A DNA stretch of 64,000 bases from positions 37,902-101,901 of the forward strand of contig JASEFX010000003.1 in the NCBI GenBank assembly GCA_030018265.1. Reading direction: 5' to 3'. The notes under the pieces are model-generated. The model had not been told where the DNA came from, searched no databases, and saw nothing but the letters and a program-made list of their open reading frames with translations. Position numbers and translations under genes: made by a program. Shown here piece by piece: positions 1 to 9,078 of the stretch. How positions within the stretch are numbered: the first letter of the stretch is position 1; each line of letters starts with the position of its first letter. This DNA comes from Candidatus Saccharicenans sp. GTDB lineage: Bacteria > Acidobacteriota > Aminicenantia > Aminicenantales > Saccharicenantaceae.

Positions 1-248
1 TTAATTAAAATAATGGAGAGTATAGCCGTCTCTAACTTTACACTCGTTTTAATCCCGCCATCTTACAGATTTCCCTTCAGAAGAGTAAAGGCTTTCCGCT
101 GAGATTAAATTGAGCCGGCTGTTTGAAGTCTACCAGGCGTTCGGTGAGATCCAGGAAGAGCTCGACTTTCCTCGTCAGTTCGAAATTCCTTTTTCACGCG
201 CGAGCCGGATGTGTTATCATAACTCAAAAAAAACATAAGGAGCCGGAG
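1..248. other. Upstream non-coding stretch at window edge
   Basis: No gene is supported here. A short minus-strand reading frame of about 38 codons with protein-like composition ends near position 82, but it has no start codon and is closed by a stop upstream. It could be a gene remnant or chance. The last 60 bases carry the promoter and ribosome-binding site of the amidohydrolase. Confidence 0.4.
192..220 (+). promoter_or_regulatory. Possible extended -10 promoter of amidohydrolase gene
   Basis: A TATCAT hexamer at 215-220 is preceded by TGT at 212-214, an extended -10 arrangement. The matching -35 region around 192-197 is weak. It lies 28 bases before the chosen ATG at 249. Seen by eye only. 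Confidence 0.3.
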
Positions 249-1949
249 ATGAACGTCAGGAAAAAAATAAGACTGAAAATTGAATTATTTATGCTGGCCG
301 CAACCTTCTTGCTGCTTTCCTTTGCCGGAATCAGCTGCCAGAAGCCTGAGGCGAGCAAAGCCGAGCTGGTGATAATCGGCAAAATATTTACCGGCGTCGA
401 TTCCCGGCCTTTTGTTGAAGCTCTGGCCGCCGCGGACGGGAAAATCTTAGCCTGCGGCACCGCCAGAGAAATAAAAAAGTACACCGGACCGGAAACCAGG
501 GTGATCGAACTCAAAGAGGGAGTAGCCATTCCGGGTCTGATTGACGCTCACACCCATTTTGCCTCGGGCGGCCGTTCGCTCATCGAACTCAGTTTCCGCG
601 GAGTCGACTCGGTGGAGAAAGTGCAGCAGATGATAGCTGAAAAAATCAAGGAGCTTCCGCCGGGAACTCCTGTGTTTGGCCGTGAATACGACCATACTCT
701 CTTCCCGGACCAGAAATGGCCAACAAAAGAAGACCTGGATAAGGTGTCCCCGGAAAACCCGGTGGTCATAAGGCGGGTAGACGGACACTCTGTCTGGGTT
801 AATTCGCTGGCACTTAAAATTTCTGGAATTGACCGCCGCACTGAGGACCCCTTCGGAGGAGAAATAGTGCGCGACCCGCGGACCGGTGAACCCACCGGTA
901 TACTCAAGGAATCGGCCATGGGCCTTTTAAAGGTCAGACCGGTTATCAAATCCACCATCGAAGAGGATATCCTCCGGGCGCTCGACCATGCCCGCAAGCT
1001 TGGACTTACCGGAGTACATGCCGATGCTGGCCTCGAACAGCTTGAGGTCTACAAAAAGCTCCGCTCCGAAGGCAGGCTAACCCTCCGGGTTTATGCCTGG
1101 TTGCCGATAGAAGGAATAGATCAATACATCAGCCTGGGGCTGCGTCAGGGACAGGGTGACGAATATCTGAAAATAGGTTTCCTCAAAGCCTTCATCGACG
1201 GCACCCTGGGCTCGGGAACCGCCCTGATGTTCGAACCGTTTTCCGACGACCCGACAAAGTCAGGACTGCCACAGTATCCGGAAGAAGTTTTCTACGAACT
1301 TCTGGAAAAAGCCTATGCCCACGACTTTCAGGTCGGGGTGCACGCGATCGGCGATAAGGGCGTTAACTGGGTGCTTAACGCAGTAGAAAGAGCCCAGAAA
1401 AAATACGGAAAGAAGGACCTGCGATTCAGAATCGAGCATGCCCAGATCATAAAACCGGAAGACTTTCCACGCTTCCGCGAACTCGGGGTGATCGCCTCGA
1501 TGCAGCCGACTCACTGCACCACCGACATGCGTTTCTGCGAAATTCGAGTCGGTCGTGAGCGCTCAAAGTACGCTTACGCCTGGAGAACTCTTCTGGATAA
1601 CGGAGCGATTTTAGCCTTCGGCTCCGACTGGCCGGTGGAGCCACTGGACCCGCGGCGCGGCCTCTATTCTGCTGTCACCAGGAAAAACATAGAGTTTGAC
1701 TATCCGGAAGGAGGCTGGTTCCCCGAGCAGAAGCTGACGCTGGCGGAAGCCATCAAATACTTCACCCGGGGCTCCGCCTACGCTTCTTTTGAAGAGGATC
1801 TGAAGGGGACCCTGGAGCCAGGTAAACTGGCTGACCTCACCGTTTTCGCCCGGGATATTTTCAACGTCGAACCGAAGGAAATTCTGACCGCTCCGATTGC
1901 CTATACGATAGTCGGTGGGAAGGTGGTTTACGAACAGAATTCCAGATAA
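249..1949 (+). CDS. Secreted amidohydrolase family 3 protein (YtcJ-like)
   Basis: A 566-aa metal-dependent amidohydrolase of the Amidohydro_3 group, which hydrolyses amide or related C-N bonds; the substrate cannot be read from sequence. The N-terminus has a hydrophobic stretch followed by AGISC, a weak lipobox-like site, so the protein is probably exported and perhaps lipid-anchored. The metal-binding motif DAHTHF lies near residue 100. A second histidine motif, GVHAIGD, lies near residue 362, and GSDWPVEP near residue 460 supplies the conserved aspartate. The frame is open upstream to a start at 123, but ATG 249 is preferred because AAGGAG sits just before it and it begins a proper signal peptide. 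It is convergent with the HAD gene. In a peptide-using organism it may trim acylated or N-blocked amino acids; that is inference. Confidence 0.85.
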   Translation: MNVRKKIRLKIELFMLAATFLLLSFAGISCQKPEASKAELVIIGKIFTGVDSRPFVEALAAADGKILACGTAREIKKYTGPETRVIELKEGVAIPGLIDAHTHFASGGRSLIELSFRGVDSVEKVQQMIAEKIKELPPGTPVFGREYDHTLFPDQKWPTKEDLDKVSPENPVVIRRVDGHSVWVNSLALKISGIDRRTEDPFGGEIVRDPRTGEPTGILKESAMGLLKVRPVIKSTIEEDILRALDHARKLGLTGVHADAGLEQLEVYKKLRSEGRLTLRVYAWLPIEGIDQYISLGLRQGQGDEYLKIGFLKAFIDGTLGSGTALMFEPFSDDPTKSGLPQYPEEVFYELLEKAYAHDFQVGVHAIGDKGVNWVLNAVERAQKKYGKKDLRFRIEHAQIIKPEDFPRFRELGVIASMQPTHCTTDMRFCEIRVGRERSKYAYAWRTLLDNGAILAFGSDWPVEPLDPRRGLYSAVTRKNIEFDYPEGGWFPEQKLTLAEAIKYFTRGSAYASFEEDLKGTLEPGKLADLTVFARDIFNVEPKEILTAPIAYTIVGGKVVYEQNSR

Positions 1950-1988
1950 AAACCTGAAACCGGGCAGAATGGCTTAAATAATAAACTG

Positions 1989-2006
1989 AAAAAAGCTGAT
2001 TTCAGC
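1989..2006 (-). terminator. Possible weak intrinsic terminator of HAD gene
   Basis: Read on the minus strand, GCTGA and TCAGC form a 5-bp stem directly at the stop codon of the HAD gene, followed by six T residues. The stem is short, so termination strength is uncertain. Confidence 0.4.
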
Positions 2007-2580
2007 ATTCCGCCTCCAGCCTTTTCTGCAGGCTGTCGAATGAATCGACCATTTCCGCCCCGTCAAGTCCGTCCGGGGTCATGGCGCTTTTCAGAATGAA
2101 CACTTTTGAGATTCCCGCTTCCCTGGCCGCCATCATGTCATAATTAGTATCGCCGATGACAGCCGTTTCCTCAGCTTTCACCCCGAAATTTTCCATCACC
2201 CGGAGAAAGGGCGCCCCGGCCGGCTTGTGCAGGCCGCTTTCTCTCGTAAGCACCAGGTCAAACTTCAGCTGGAATTTATCGAGAAGATGTCCGGTGTTTT
2301 CCAGTGTATTGTTGGTAACCAGCGCTCTTTTTATCCTCCTGTCTGCCAGCCATTGTAAAAATTCCCTGGCCCCTTCCTTAAGGACGGAATTTTCCGTCTG
2401 CTCCTTTTCATATTTTTGAAGAAGAGCGTACTTCTCCGACCTTAAAGGCTCGGGCAGACCATCAAGGTAACCGAGAATCGAACCTCCGGTTACTCCGAGC
2501 TCTCTCCTGATAGCCGCCCAGTCGTAAGAATTCTCGACGATCGTTCCGTCAAGGTCAAGAATAACCAGCTTCAGACTCAT
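2002..2580 (-). CDS. HAD-superfamily hydrolase, phosphoglycolate phosphatase-like
   Basis: A 192-aa HAD phosphatase. Motif I is DLDGT near residue 9, with the nucleophile and acid/base aspartates. Motif II is seen in VTNNT near residue 94, the lysine motif around HKPAG near residue 119, and motif III as GDTNYDM near residue 142. The small helical cap between motifs I and II fits the Gph/PpaX-like subgroup, which dephosphorylates small phosphometabolites such as 2-phosphoglycolate. The substrate is not determined. The gene is convergent with the amidohydrolase and stands alone. Its promoter lies almost on top of the start codon, so the transcript may be nearly leaderless; no good Shine-Dalgarno is visible. 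Confidence 0.85.
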   Translation of the reverse strand: MSLKLVILDLDGTIVENSYDWAAIRRELGVTGGSILGYLDGLPEPLRSEKYALLQKYEKEQTENSVLKEGAREFLQWLADRRIKRALVTNNTLENTGHLLDKFQLKFDLVLTRESGLHKPAGAPFLRVMENFGVKAEETAVIGDTNYDMMAAREAGISKVFILKSAMTPDGLDGAEMVDSFDSLQKRLEAEC

Positions 2581-2587
2581 CTCAGGG

Positions 2588-2619
2588 ATTATATTATCCG
2601 CGGCAGGTCAGGAATTCAA
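2588..2619 (-). promoter_or_regulatory. Promoter of HAD gene with very short leader
   Basis: On the minus strand TTGAAT (2614-2619), a 17-bp spacer and TAATAT (2591-2596) make a sigma70-like promoter; an overlapping perfect TATAAT lies at 2588-2593. Transcription would start at or within a few bases of the ATG at 2580. Confidence 0.4.
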
Positions 2620-2776
2620 TCCGCAGCATCGGCTCTGATGGCGGCAGCAGCCTGTTGAAATTCGCGAGGCGTGATGGTTATCTTCAAGTCTCATGAAGAC
2701 GGGCAACGTGTGTAATGAACAGGAAGAAAAAAACAGAAATAAAAACAAAATTCTGCTGAAAAAAATCACTCTGAAA

Positions 2777-2805
2777 TTGACACCCGGCAGGAAATTTTGT
2801 AGATA
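2777..2805 (+). promoter_or_regulatory. Sigma70-like promoter for the small membrane protein / kinase cluster
   Basis: A consensus -35 TTGACA at 2777-2782 is followed by a 17-bp spacer and TAGATA at 2800-2805. It lies 35 bases before the start codon at 2841, which itself has a GGGAGG ribosome-binding site. Confidence 0.5.
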
Positions 2806-2840
2806 TATGGTATCAAAGTGAAAATGAAGGGAGGTACAGC

Positions 2841-3098
2841 ATGGGCAAATATCTGGCTATTGTTCTCGGCGTGATCTCCATGGTGGCCGGTCTTTATCTG
2901 GTAATCTTCGTCTGGTGGAGAGAATTTTATGAACTTGTTTTCGGTTTTATCCCACCGATCCTGTTTTTCGGCGGACTGATTGCCGTCATCGCTGGAATTT
3001 CCAGCATCAAGGATTCAATCAGACAGAAAAAGCTCGAAGCTGAAGCTGCCGCCCTTCAGGAAGAACAGAAAACCGAAGAAAAAAAGAGCGAGCAATAA
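2841..3098 (+). CDS. Small membrane protein with charged C-terminal tail
   Basis: An 85-aa protein of unknown function. Two hydrophobic helices (about residues 4-26 and 33-52) are joined by a short loop rich in aromatic residues. The C-terminal 30 residues are dominated by Glu, Lys, Gln and Ala and are probably helical and cytoplasmic. A strong GGGAGG ribosome-binding site and an upstream promoter support expression. It is the first gene of a same-strand run that continues into the short secreted protein and the giant sensor kinase, so co-transcription is possible. No family was recognised. Confidence 0.75.
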   Translation: MGKYLAIVLGVISMVAGLYLVIFVWWREFYELVFGFIPPILFFGGLIAVIAGISSIKDSIRQKKLEAEAAALQEEQKTEEKKSEQ

Positions 3099-3157
3099 GA
3101 GAGGCAGTAAGCCGCTCCCTTCTGGAATTATCCAGAGATATTTAATAAAATCACTAC

Positions 3158-3592
3158 GTGAGTTTAACCGTAAGTATTGTACTTTCTTTTATTCTGACCT
3201 TTATAAATCAGTTTAACCATTCGCTGGAGACTGCTTTTCTCCAGAACGACCCGGAGCAGGTGGCACAGCTTTTCCCGGCGAGCAGTCCGGTGCTCATCAC
3301 TCTCCCCGAGCCCTTTCAGATTTCGGATTTTTTTTCACGCGAACAGGCGAAGCTGATCATGAAACGTCTGTTCCGTCAGACATCCACCTTAGAGTTCTTC
3401 ATAGACCAGGAAAGTCAGCCGGTCATAGATTCACGGGGAGCAATCATTCAGGCCAGATGGTCAATGGTCGACCGCACCGACAGACGGAAATATCTTTTCC
3501 GCTTTTATATGTATGTTACTCCTGAAGAAAAAAACTTTCAGGGCAAGCCATTGAGGCTAAAAATCCGGGAATTGAGGGCAGAAAAACGATAG
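3158..3592 (+). CDS. Short secreted or membrane-anchored protein next to sensor kinase
   Basis: A 144-aa protein starting with GTG at 3158. Residues 1-17 form a hydrophobic segment that looks like a signal peptide or anchor. The remainder is a small mixed alpha/beta domain with a phenylalanine-rich middle, of the size and flavour of DUF4783- or SnoaL-like lipid/ligand-binding folds; this resemblance is weak. Its TAG stop is immediately followed by the ATG of the kinase, so translation is very probably coupled. A periplasmic partner that informs the kinase is a reasonable guess, not something the sequence proves. Confidence 0.6.
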   Translation: MSLTVSIVLSFILTFINQFNHSLETAFLQNDPEQVAQLFPASSPVLITLPEPFQISDFFSREQAKLIMKRLFRQTSTLEFFIDQESQPVIDSRGAIIQARWSMVDRTDRRKYLFRFYMYVTPEEKNFQGKPLRLKIRELRAEKR

Positions 3593-6500
3593 ATGAAAAT
3601 CCTCAAGGGTGTTATCGAGAATCTGCCGGCTGAAAACCGCCGACGCTGGCTCCCGCTGACTGCCTGCGGGCTTTTTTTGTTAAGCCTGCTTCTATTGCTC
3701 GCCTTTACTCTGATGATAAAAAGCCGTTCGGTACGGTCAGAAGCAGAAACGATTGTCAGCCTGAAAAAAAGCTCACTAAAGATAAAAACTGAGTTTTCTC
3801 ATCTCCTCTCGCTTCTCGAAAAAAGAAAGGCCTATTTTCAAAACCACCTGCCCGGAGAAACGCCAGAAGAAATTTTTCTGGTATTTCAGAAGTCCGGCCT
3901 GGAAAAGGCCAATGAAGGGGTGGCCTGGCTGGCAGAGGACCTCACTCCTCTGCTCTGGCTCGGAAACACCGCAAACCTTAAAGGGCTTGCTGCCGCCTGG
4001 CCGGAGCAGAAAGAAAAGCTTCTTTCCGGCTCGTTTGTCGTTCAGGACCGCGCTTCTTTCTACCTGGTAAGTCTAAGCTCTTTCCCGGAAAATCATTACC
4101 TGGCCATTTTCGAGCTGCTGGCCTTTCAGCCTCAGTTTCAGTCAACTTATCTGCGTGAATTTATAAGGCTTAAATCCATTTACAGAAGCAACGCTGACAT
4201 AAATTTCTGGGACTACCAGCAGGATACCGAAGCGCTGGAAAAATTTTTCTCCAGGACGCAGACAGACGAATACCTCAGCCAGCAAACAGAAGAAGTGGAG
4301 ATAAGAACGCTTTATTTTCCGCTTCGCAATGAACAGCGAAAGATAGTGGCCACTGTCACCTTGAATTCTCTAAAACTGCAGAAACAGATGATAACCCTGC
4401 CATTCCTGCTCAGGCTGTCTGGATTGATGTTGCTGATAATTTCACTGCTTCTGGCTGTTTACTGGCTTTATTCTTCCGGGCATCTTCTCATAAAAAACAG
4501 ATTCTGCCGTTATGCTTTATTTGCCTCCGGGCTGGTAATCATCAGATTACTATTTTCGCTGCTTACAGTCAGCCTTCCGTTTTCCCGGCTACGAGTCTTC
4601 AGCCCGCAGGATCTCGGGCTGGACTGGCCGGCGGGGCTGGCCTCTTCTCCCGTATCGTTCTCTGTCAGCTGCCTTCTGTTTTTCGCCCTCTCCATTATCA
4701 CTGTTAAAATTTTTATTCCCGGGACGATTTCCAATCAGCAGCCTGACGGTCTTCCACAGACTGGGAGCAATTCATCAATCTTAAGAACGGCTCTTCTGGC
4801 CTCGGGCTCGGTGTTAGCATTTTTTCTGGCCGCTTTGCTCACAGGAAAAATCGTTTCAAGTTCAAGCCTGAACCTTTTAAGTTTTCCACTGAACCTGTCA
4901 GCAATTCTTATCTACCTGAGTCTTTTCCTTCTGCTGGCAGCTCTGCTCTCTCCACCCCTTTTGCTTATGAGGAAGGAGCTTCCGGCGATTCGCCGGAACG
5001 CGCTCGCCGCTTATTTTCTCCCGGCCGCCGCTCTGCTGGTTCTCCTGAAAGTACTTTTCAGGGGAGGTTCGCAAGAAATTCTCATCACGGTGGTCTTCTG
5101 GTTGCTTCTCAGCGGTTTGTTTTTTGCGCGCTGGAAAACTCTGCTCCCGGCACTTCTCTCGCTCCTGCTGGTCTCCGGCTTTGCTTATTTTCTTCTTCGG
5201 GAATTTACCGCGACCAGGAGCTCCAGCCTTACAGAAAATGTCATGGCCTACCTGGTTTCTTCTCAAAAGAGCTGGGCTCGAATGGCTCTGCAGCAGTCCT
5301 TCGCTGAACTGAACAGAAGGTCTCGTGACCTTTACAATTATTTCAGACGCCCGGCTGACGGAGAATTCGCCCGCTCCCTCTGGAATCTGACACCGCTCGC
5401 CCGCTTTAACTGGAATTCTTGCCTTTACCTTCAGAATCAGGAATTAAAACTTCTTTCCTCCTTCGCCCTTAACCTGCCGGTATTTGCCGAGCAAACAAAC
5501 GACCTGCCGACCTCCACCGAGCCGGTCATCGAAGACCAGTATCTGGACATACTCGGACAGGAAAAACACTTTCTGGTTGGCTACCAGGACTTCAGCAACG
5601 CTGAAGGGCATGGCGGTCGCCTGGTTATCTGGGTGAGCCTTGATCCGGAGCTTCTTCCGTTCTTCTATTCAGCCAATCCTTATTTCGAACTTCTCAGGTT
5701 GAACATACTTCCATCGCTGCAGCATTTTCCGGTCAGCCTGGCCATTTTTGACCGGGATGGCCGCTCGCTCTTTCAACAGGAAAAACCCGGTTTGACCCTT
5801 CCCACCTCTCTGAGAAAGAAAGCTATCGAGAACTACCGGGGTTTCTGGTCCGAAATGAGAGAAGGGAAAAACCGCTACCGGGCTTTTCTGATATCCCCAG
5901 AAAAAGAAAAAATCTGCGTCTTTTATCTGAAAGAAAAATCGTGGCCCCGGGAATTCACTGACTTTCTGAAAATTTTCTTCCTTTTCTTCATCTTTACCGG
6001 CATCGGCTTTCTTCCGCATGTTCTCAGAAAGAAACGCTGGTCGCTGTTCAACCAGTCGTTTTCTTTTCGAGTTTATCTGGCTTTCCTGGCCGCCGGACTT
6101 ATTCCGCTTTTCTTTTTCATCTTCTTCAGCCAGACGATCATGTCCCGAATATTCGCCGAAAGGTTTGTTCAGGAAGCTACCAGCCGGGCTTATTTTGCCC
6201 GGAGCATCCTCCACGATTTCATCAGCCTGCAGGACCAGGCCGGGTCGGCCCCGGCGCCGGTGCCGGAAGACCTGGTGTTCTGGATAAGCAGCACCCTGAA
6301 CAATGATGTCAACCTTTACAGAAATGGACTGCTTCTCTCCTCCAGCCGCCGCGAATACTTCGAAACCGGGATCCTCTCAGAAATGCTCGACGGAGAAATC
6401 TATTTCAGGCTGCGGCATCAGCAGCAACCGCTGGTCGTAAGCCGTAAATCCTTCGGAAATTATTTTTACCGAACAATAACCATCCCTTATCGGTACCTGG

Positions 6501-7492
6501 ATGATGTTTATTTCCTGAACCTGCCGTTTCCCTTCGAAAAGCAGGAAATTTCAGCCACCAGAAGAGAACTTCTGGAATTTTTCCTGTTCGTTTCGATCTT
6601 TATCATTCTGCTGATCGCCTTCCTGGTCGGAACCATCAGGAGCATGGTGGTCACGCCGATCAACCGACTGATAAAAGCCACCCGGGCGGTTGGCCTGGGC
6701 AACCTCGACGTCAGGGTAGAATACCGGGCGCGCGATGAGCTGCAGAGTCTGATAGACGGCTTCAACGCGATGGTGGAAAATCTCAAAGCTCATGAAAAAG
6801 ATCTGGCTGAACTCAGCCAGCGAGTGGCCTGGACGGAAATGGCCAGAAAGGTGGCTCATGAGATAAAAAATCCGCTCACCCCGATTCAACTCTCAGCCGA
6901 GCACATCCTCAAAGTTCACTCCGACCGTCATCCTGATTTTGACCGCATCCTGCAGGAATCAATCTCTTACATCATCTCCGAAGTGGAAAACCTCCGGCGG
7001 ATTGCCAGCGAATTCATGACCATCGCCCGGGAAAGTGGCCTGGTTCGAGAAAAGTTCGACCTCAAAAAGCTTCTTCAGGACATCATCGGTCCGTTGAAAG
7101 AAGCCGCTTCCGGAAAAATTGAGTTCAGATTAAAAACAGAGGGGAAAGATTTTCAGCTGTTCGGAGACCGTGGCAAACTGAAAATTGCCATCAGAAATAT
7201 AGTCATCAACGCCATTGAAGCCATCAGGGATTCGGGAAGAATTGATATCATCCTGCGAGCAAAAAATGGAGAACAGGAACTTCAGGTCGTCGATACCGGT
7301 TGCGGAATACCCGAAGAAGTACTCAACCGTATATTCGAACCCTATTTTTCGACAAAAGAAAAAGGCACCGGACTCGGACTGGCTATCTGCCGGAGAATCG
7401 TCGAGGAACATCAGGGCAGCATCCGGATCCAGAGCCATCCAGGCCGCGGCACGGCCGTGACCATCGTTCTGCCGCGCGGATTTTCAGACTGA
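3593..7492 (+). CDS. Very large membrane sensor histidine kinase, NtrY-like
   Basis: A 1299-aa histidine kinase. One membrane helix at about residues 20-42 precedes a large extracytoplasmic region. Seven or more helices follow between about 270 and 535, then a second soluble region (540-790), helices near 790-810 and 824-850, a third periplasmic segment and a final helix near 992-1017. HAMP follows, then the dimerisation domain with phospho-acceptor His1089 in VAHEIKNPLTP, the wording typical of NtrY kinases. The ATPase domain has the N box (NIVINAIEAI), G1 (DTGCGIP) and G2 (GTGLGLAI). No response regulator is adjacent, so its partner is encoded elsewhere. Usual NtrY proteins are about 700-750 aa; the extra membrane block is unusual. 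The signal is unknown. Confidence 0.9.
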   Translation: MKILKGVIENLPAENRRRWLPLTACGLFLLSLLLLLAFTLMIKSRSVRSEAETIVSLKKSSLKIKTEFSHLLSLLEKRKAYFQNHLPGETPEEIFLVFQKSGLEKANEGVAWLAEDLTPLLWLGNTANLKGLAAAWPEQKEKLLSGSFVVQDRASFYLVSLSSFPENHYLAIFELLAFQPQFQSTYLREFIRLKSIYRSNADINFWDYQQDTEALEKFFSRTQTDEYLSQQTEEVEIRTLYFPLRNEQRKIVATVTLNSLKLQKQMITLPFLLRLSGLMLLIISLLLAVYWLYSSGHLLIKNRFCRYALFASGLVIIRLLFSLLTVSLPFSRLRVFSPQDLGLDWPAGLASSPVSFSVSCLLFFALSIITVKIFIPGTISNQQPDGLPQTGSNSSILRTALLASGSVLAFFLAALLTGKIVSSSSLNLLSFPLNLSAILIYLSLFLLLAALLSPPLLLMRKELPAIRRNALAAYFLPAAALLVLLKVLFRGGSQEILITVVFWLLLSGLFFARWKTLLPALLSLLLVSGFAYFLLREFTATRSSSLTENVMAYLVSSQKSWARMALQQSFAELNRRSRDLYNYFRRPADGEFARSLWNLTPLARFNWNSCLYLQNQELKLLSSFALNLPVFAEQTNDLPTSTEPVIEDQYLDILGQEKHFLVGYQDFSNAEGHGGRLVIWVSLDPELLPFFYSANPYFELLRLNILPSLQHFPVSLAIFDRDGRSLFQQEKPGLTLPTSLRKKAIENYRGFWSEMREGKNRYRAFLISPEKEKICVFYLKEKSWPREFTDFLKIFFLFFIFTGIGFLPHVLRKKRWSLFNQSFSFRVYLAFLAAGLIPLFFFIFFSQTIMSRIFAERFVQEATSRAYFARSILHDFISLQDQAGSAPAPVPEDLVFWISSTLNNDVNLYRNGLLLSSSRREYFETGILSEMLDGEIYFRLRHQQQPLVVSRKSFGNYFYRTITIPYRYLDDVYFLNLPFPFEKQEISATRRELLEFFLFVSIFIILLIAFLVGTIRSMVVTPINRLIKATRAVGLGNLDVRVEYRARDELQSLIDGFNAMVENLKAHEKDLAELSQRVAWTEMARKVAHEIKNPLTPIQLSAEHILKVHSDRHPDFDRILQESISYIISEVENLRRIASEFMTIARESGLVREKFDLKKLLQDIIGPLKEAASGKIEFRLKTEGKDFQLFGDRGKLKIAIRNIVINAIEAIRDSGRIDIILRAKNGEQELQVVDTGCGIPEEVLNRIFEPYFSTKEKGTGLGLAICRRIVEEHQGSIRIQSHPGRGTAVTIVLPRGFSD

Positions 7493-7580
7493 ACGTCCGG
7501 GCTGGTTAAGAAATGAAGTTTATGCTAATAATAGCCACTGGCTGTAAAATGAAAGAAACAACAACTGACGAGAGGCACAA

Positions 7581-8075
7581 ATGAAAATACTGGTCACTTA
7601 TTACAGCTTAACTGGAAATACCAGAAAAGTGGCTGAGGCCATACACGAAGCCCTGCCCGAGCCGAAAGAGCTCAAACCGCTGTCAGAAGTGGCAGCAGTA
7701 ACTGACTATGCTCTGGTGTTTGTGGGATTTCCGGTCCAAAGCCATAGCGTTCCGGCAAAAGTTGAATCATTCCTGAAATCTCTGCCGGCCGGTTTGAAGA
7801 CCGCTCTTTTCATGACCCACGGTTCAATCTCCGGCAGCCGCCTTTCAAGAGAAGCGATGGAGCAGGCGCTGGTGCTGGCCGGACATACCAGGATACTCGG
7901 AACTTTTTCCTGCCGGGGCAAGGTTTCGCCCCAGGCGATGGAAATACTCGGTCGTTCTCCGGAACACGAACTCTGGGCAGAGATGGCCGTAACCGCGAGA
8001 AATCATCCTGACGAAAATGACCTGGAGGACGCCAGGGCTTTCGCTCGCTGGATTCTAAGTCTGGCCAGACAGTGA
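7581..8075 (+). CDS. Flavodoxin-like FMN protein
   Basis: A 164-aa flavodoxin-fold protein, either an electron carrier or a small flavin reductase. The FMN phosphate loop is clear at residues 8-15 (YSLTGNTR), directly after the first beta strand. The length fits short-chain flavodoxins plus a helical extension at the C-terminus. It has its own upstream gap of about 90 bases and a GAGAGG ribosome-binding site, and is convergent with the NIF3-like gene, the stops being 8 bases apart. In an organism with ferredoxin-linked amino-acid oxidation it may substitute for ferredoxin; the partner is unknown. Confidence 0.8.
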   Translation: MKILVTYYSLTGNTRKVAEAIHEALPEPKELKPLSEVAAVTDYALVFVGFPVQSHSVPAKVESFLKSLPAGLKTALFMTHGSISGSRLSREAMEQALVLAGHTRILGTFSCRGKVSPQAMEILGRSPEHELWAEMAVTARNHPDENDLEDARAFARWILSLARQ

Positions 8076-8083
8076 TCTTTTCC

Positions 8084-9049
8084 TCAGTAGTGTCTTATCC
8101 TCTTAAAACCAGAAACTTCAACCACTTCCAGCGTTTCCCCCGATTCTTTCTCCAGTTGATCAAGAAGCAAATTGAGCCCGAGGGTATCGCTGGCAATATG
8201 ACCTGCTACGATGACATTGAGGTTGGCTTTTTTTGCTTTTTCCAGAGCTTCTTCGCTGTAATGCATACCGACCAGGGTGGAGATGCCGGCAGCGGCCTGC
8301 TTTTCGTAAATGTCCTTTGAGCCCTCGGTACCACCGGTCATGTCCACATAAATTTTTCCGGCGCGGCTGGTTTCCGCCCCTGAAAGGATTTTCGGGGGAA
8401 CAGCATTCTGGCTGGAATATCTGTATTCGGGAATTTCCTTCAGGATTTCCAGGACGTCTTTCAACCGCTCGGGCTTTTTCTCCTGGAAAAGGTCGGAAAG
8501 ATATCTGGAAACGCAGTTGTCAGCCGGCGTGTGAACACAGGCGAGAGGAATGTTCAGCAGTCTGGCCATGTCCACAGCCCGATTGTGGTTAACCGGGAGC
8601 AGCCTTCTTTCCACCTCGCCGATTCTTTTTTCCATCAATTGCTCGGCCACACTCGGAGTCACTCCAAAAGCGGTCAGCAGGTCGATCTGCAGTTCCATCA
8701 CCTGAAACAGCCTGGCCAGAGCCCGCCCCGACGGATGATGAGCGAGCACCAGGTCTATCCGGCGGTCTGAATCGCGATTTAACAGATATGCCAGCAGAAC
8801 TTCCGAACCGTCGATGTCTATCCCGGCAAGTATCCGCCTGATTTCCGTTTCCGGATCTCCGACCAGCACCCGGGTGTCAGAAAAAGGATTGAACAGACGA
8901 TCCCGGTCAAAGATTTCCTTCTCCGCAGGGGACAGTTTTTCATAAGATTCTCTTTCTTCACGTAACAGCCTTTCGATTTCCTCTCCCGGTCTCGGGTCGT
9001 TCTTGATCCCGGTTTCAACCGCCAGCCGGTAAAAATCCTTTAATTTCAT
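8084..9049 (-). CDS. NIF3 / GTP cyclohydrolase I type 2-like metal protein
   Basis: A 321-aa member of the NIF3-like family, a widely conserved dinuclear-metal fold whose cellular role is mostly unsettled. Visible candidate metal ligands are the HH pair in LAHHPSG near residue 103 and AGHIASD near residue 283, matching the first and last family motifs. An extra N-terminal stretch of about 70 residues precedes the family core. GGGGAG upstream of the ATG supports the start. It follows the acyl-CoA-dehydrogenase-like gene by 29 bases, so the two are probably co-transcribed. Confidence 0.75.
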   Translation of the reverse strand: MKLKDFYRLAVETGIKNDPRPGEEIERLLREERESYEKLSPAEKEIFDRDRLFNPFSDTRVLVGDPETEIRRILAGIDIDGSEVLLAYLLNRDSDRRIDLVLAHHPSGRALARLFQVMELQIDLLTAFGVTPSVAEQLMEKRIGEVERRLLPVNHNRAVDMARLLNIPLACVHTPADNCVSRYLSDLFQEKKPERLKDVLEILKEIPEYRYSSQNAVPPKILSGAETSRAGKIYVDMTGGTEGSKDIYEKQAAAGISTLVGMHYSEEALEKAKKANLNVIVAGHIASDTLGLNLLLDQLEKESGETLEVVEVSGFKRIRHY

Positions 9050-9078
9050 CTTACGTCTCCCCGGAAGAAATTTATCCT

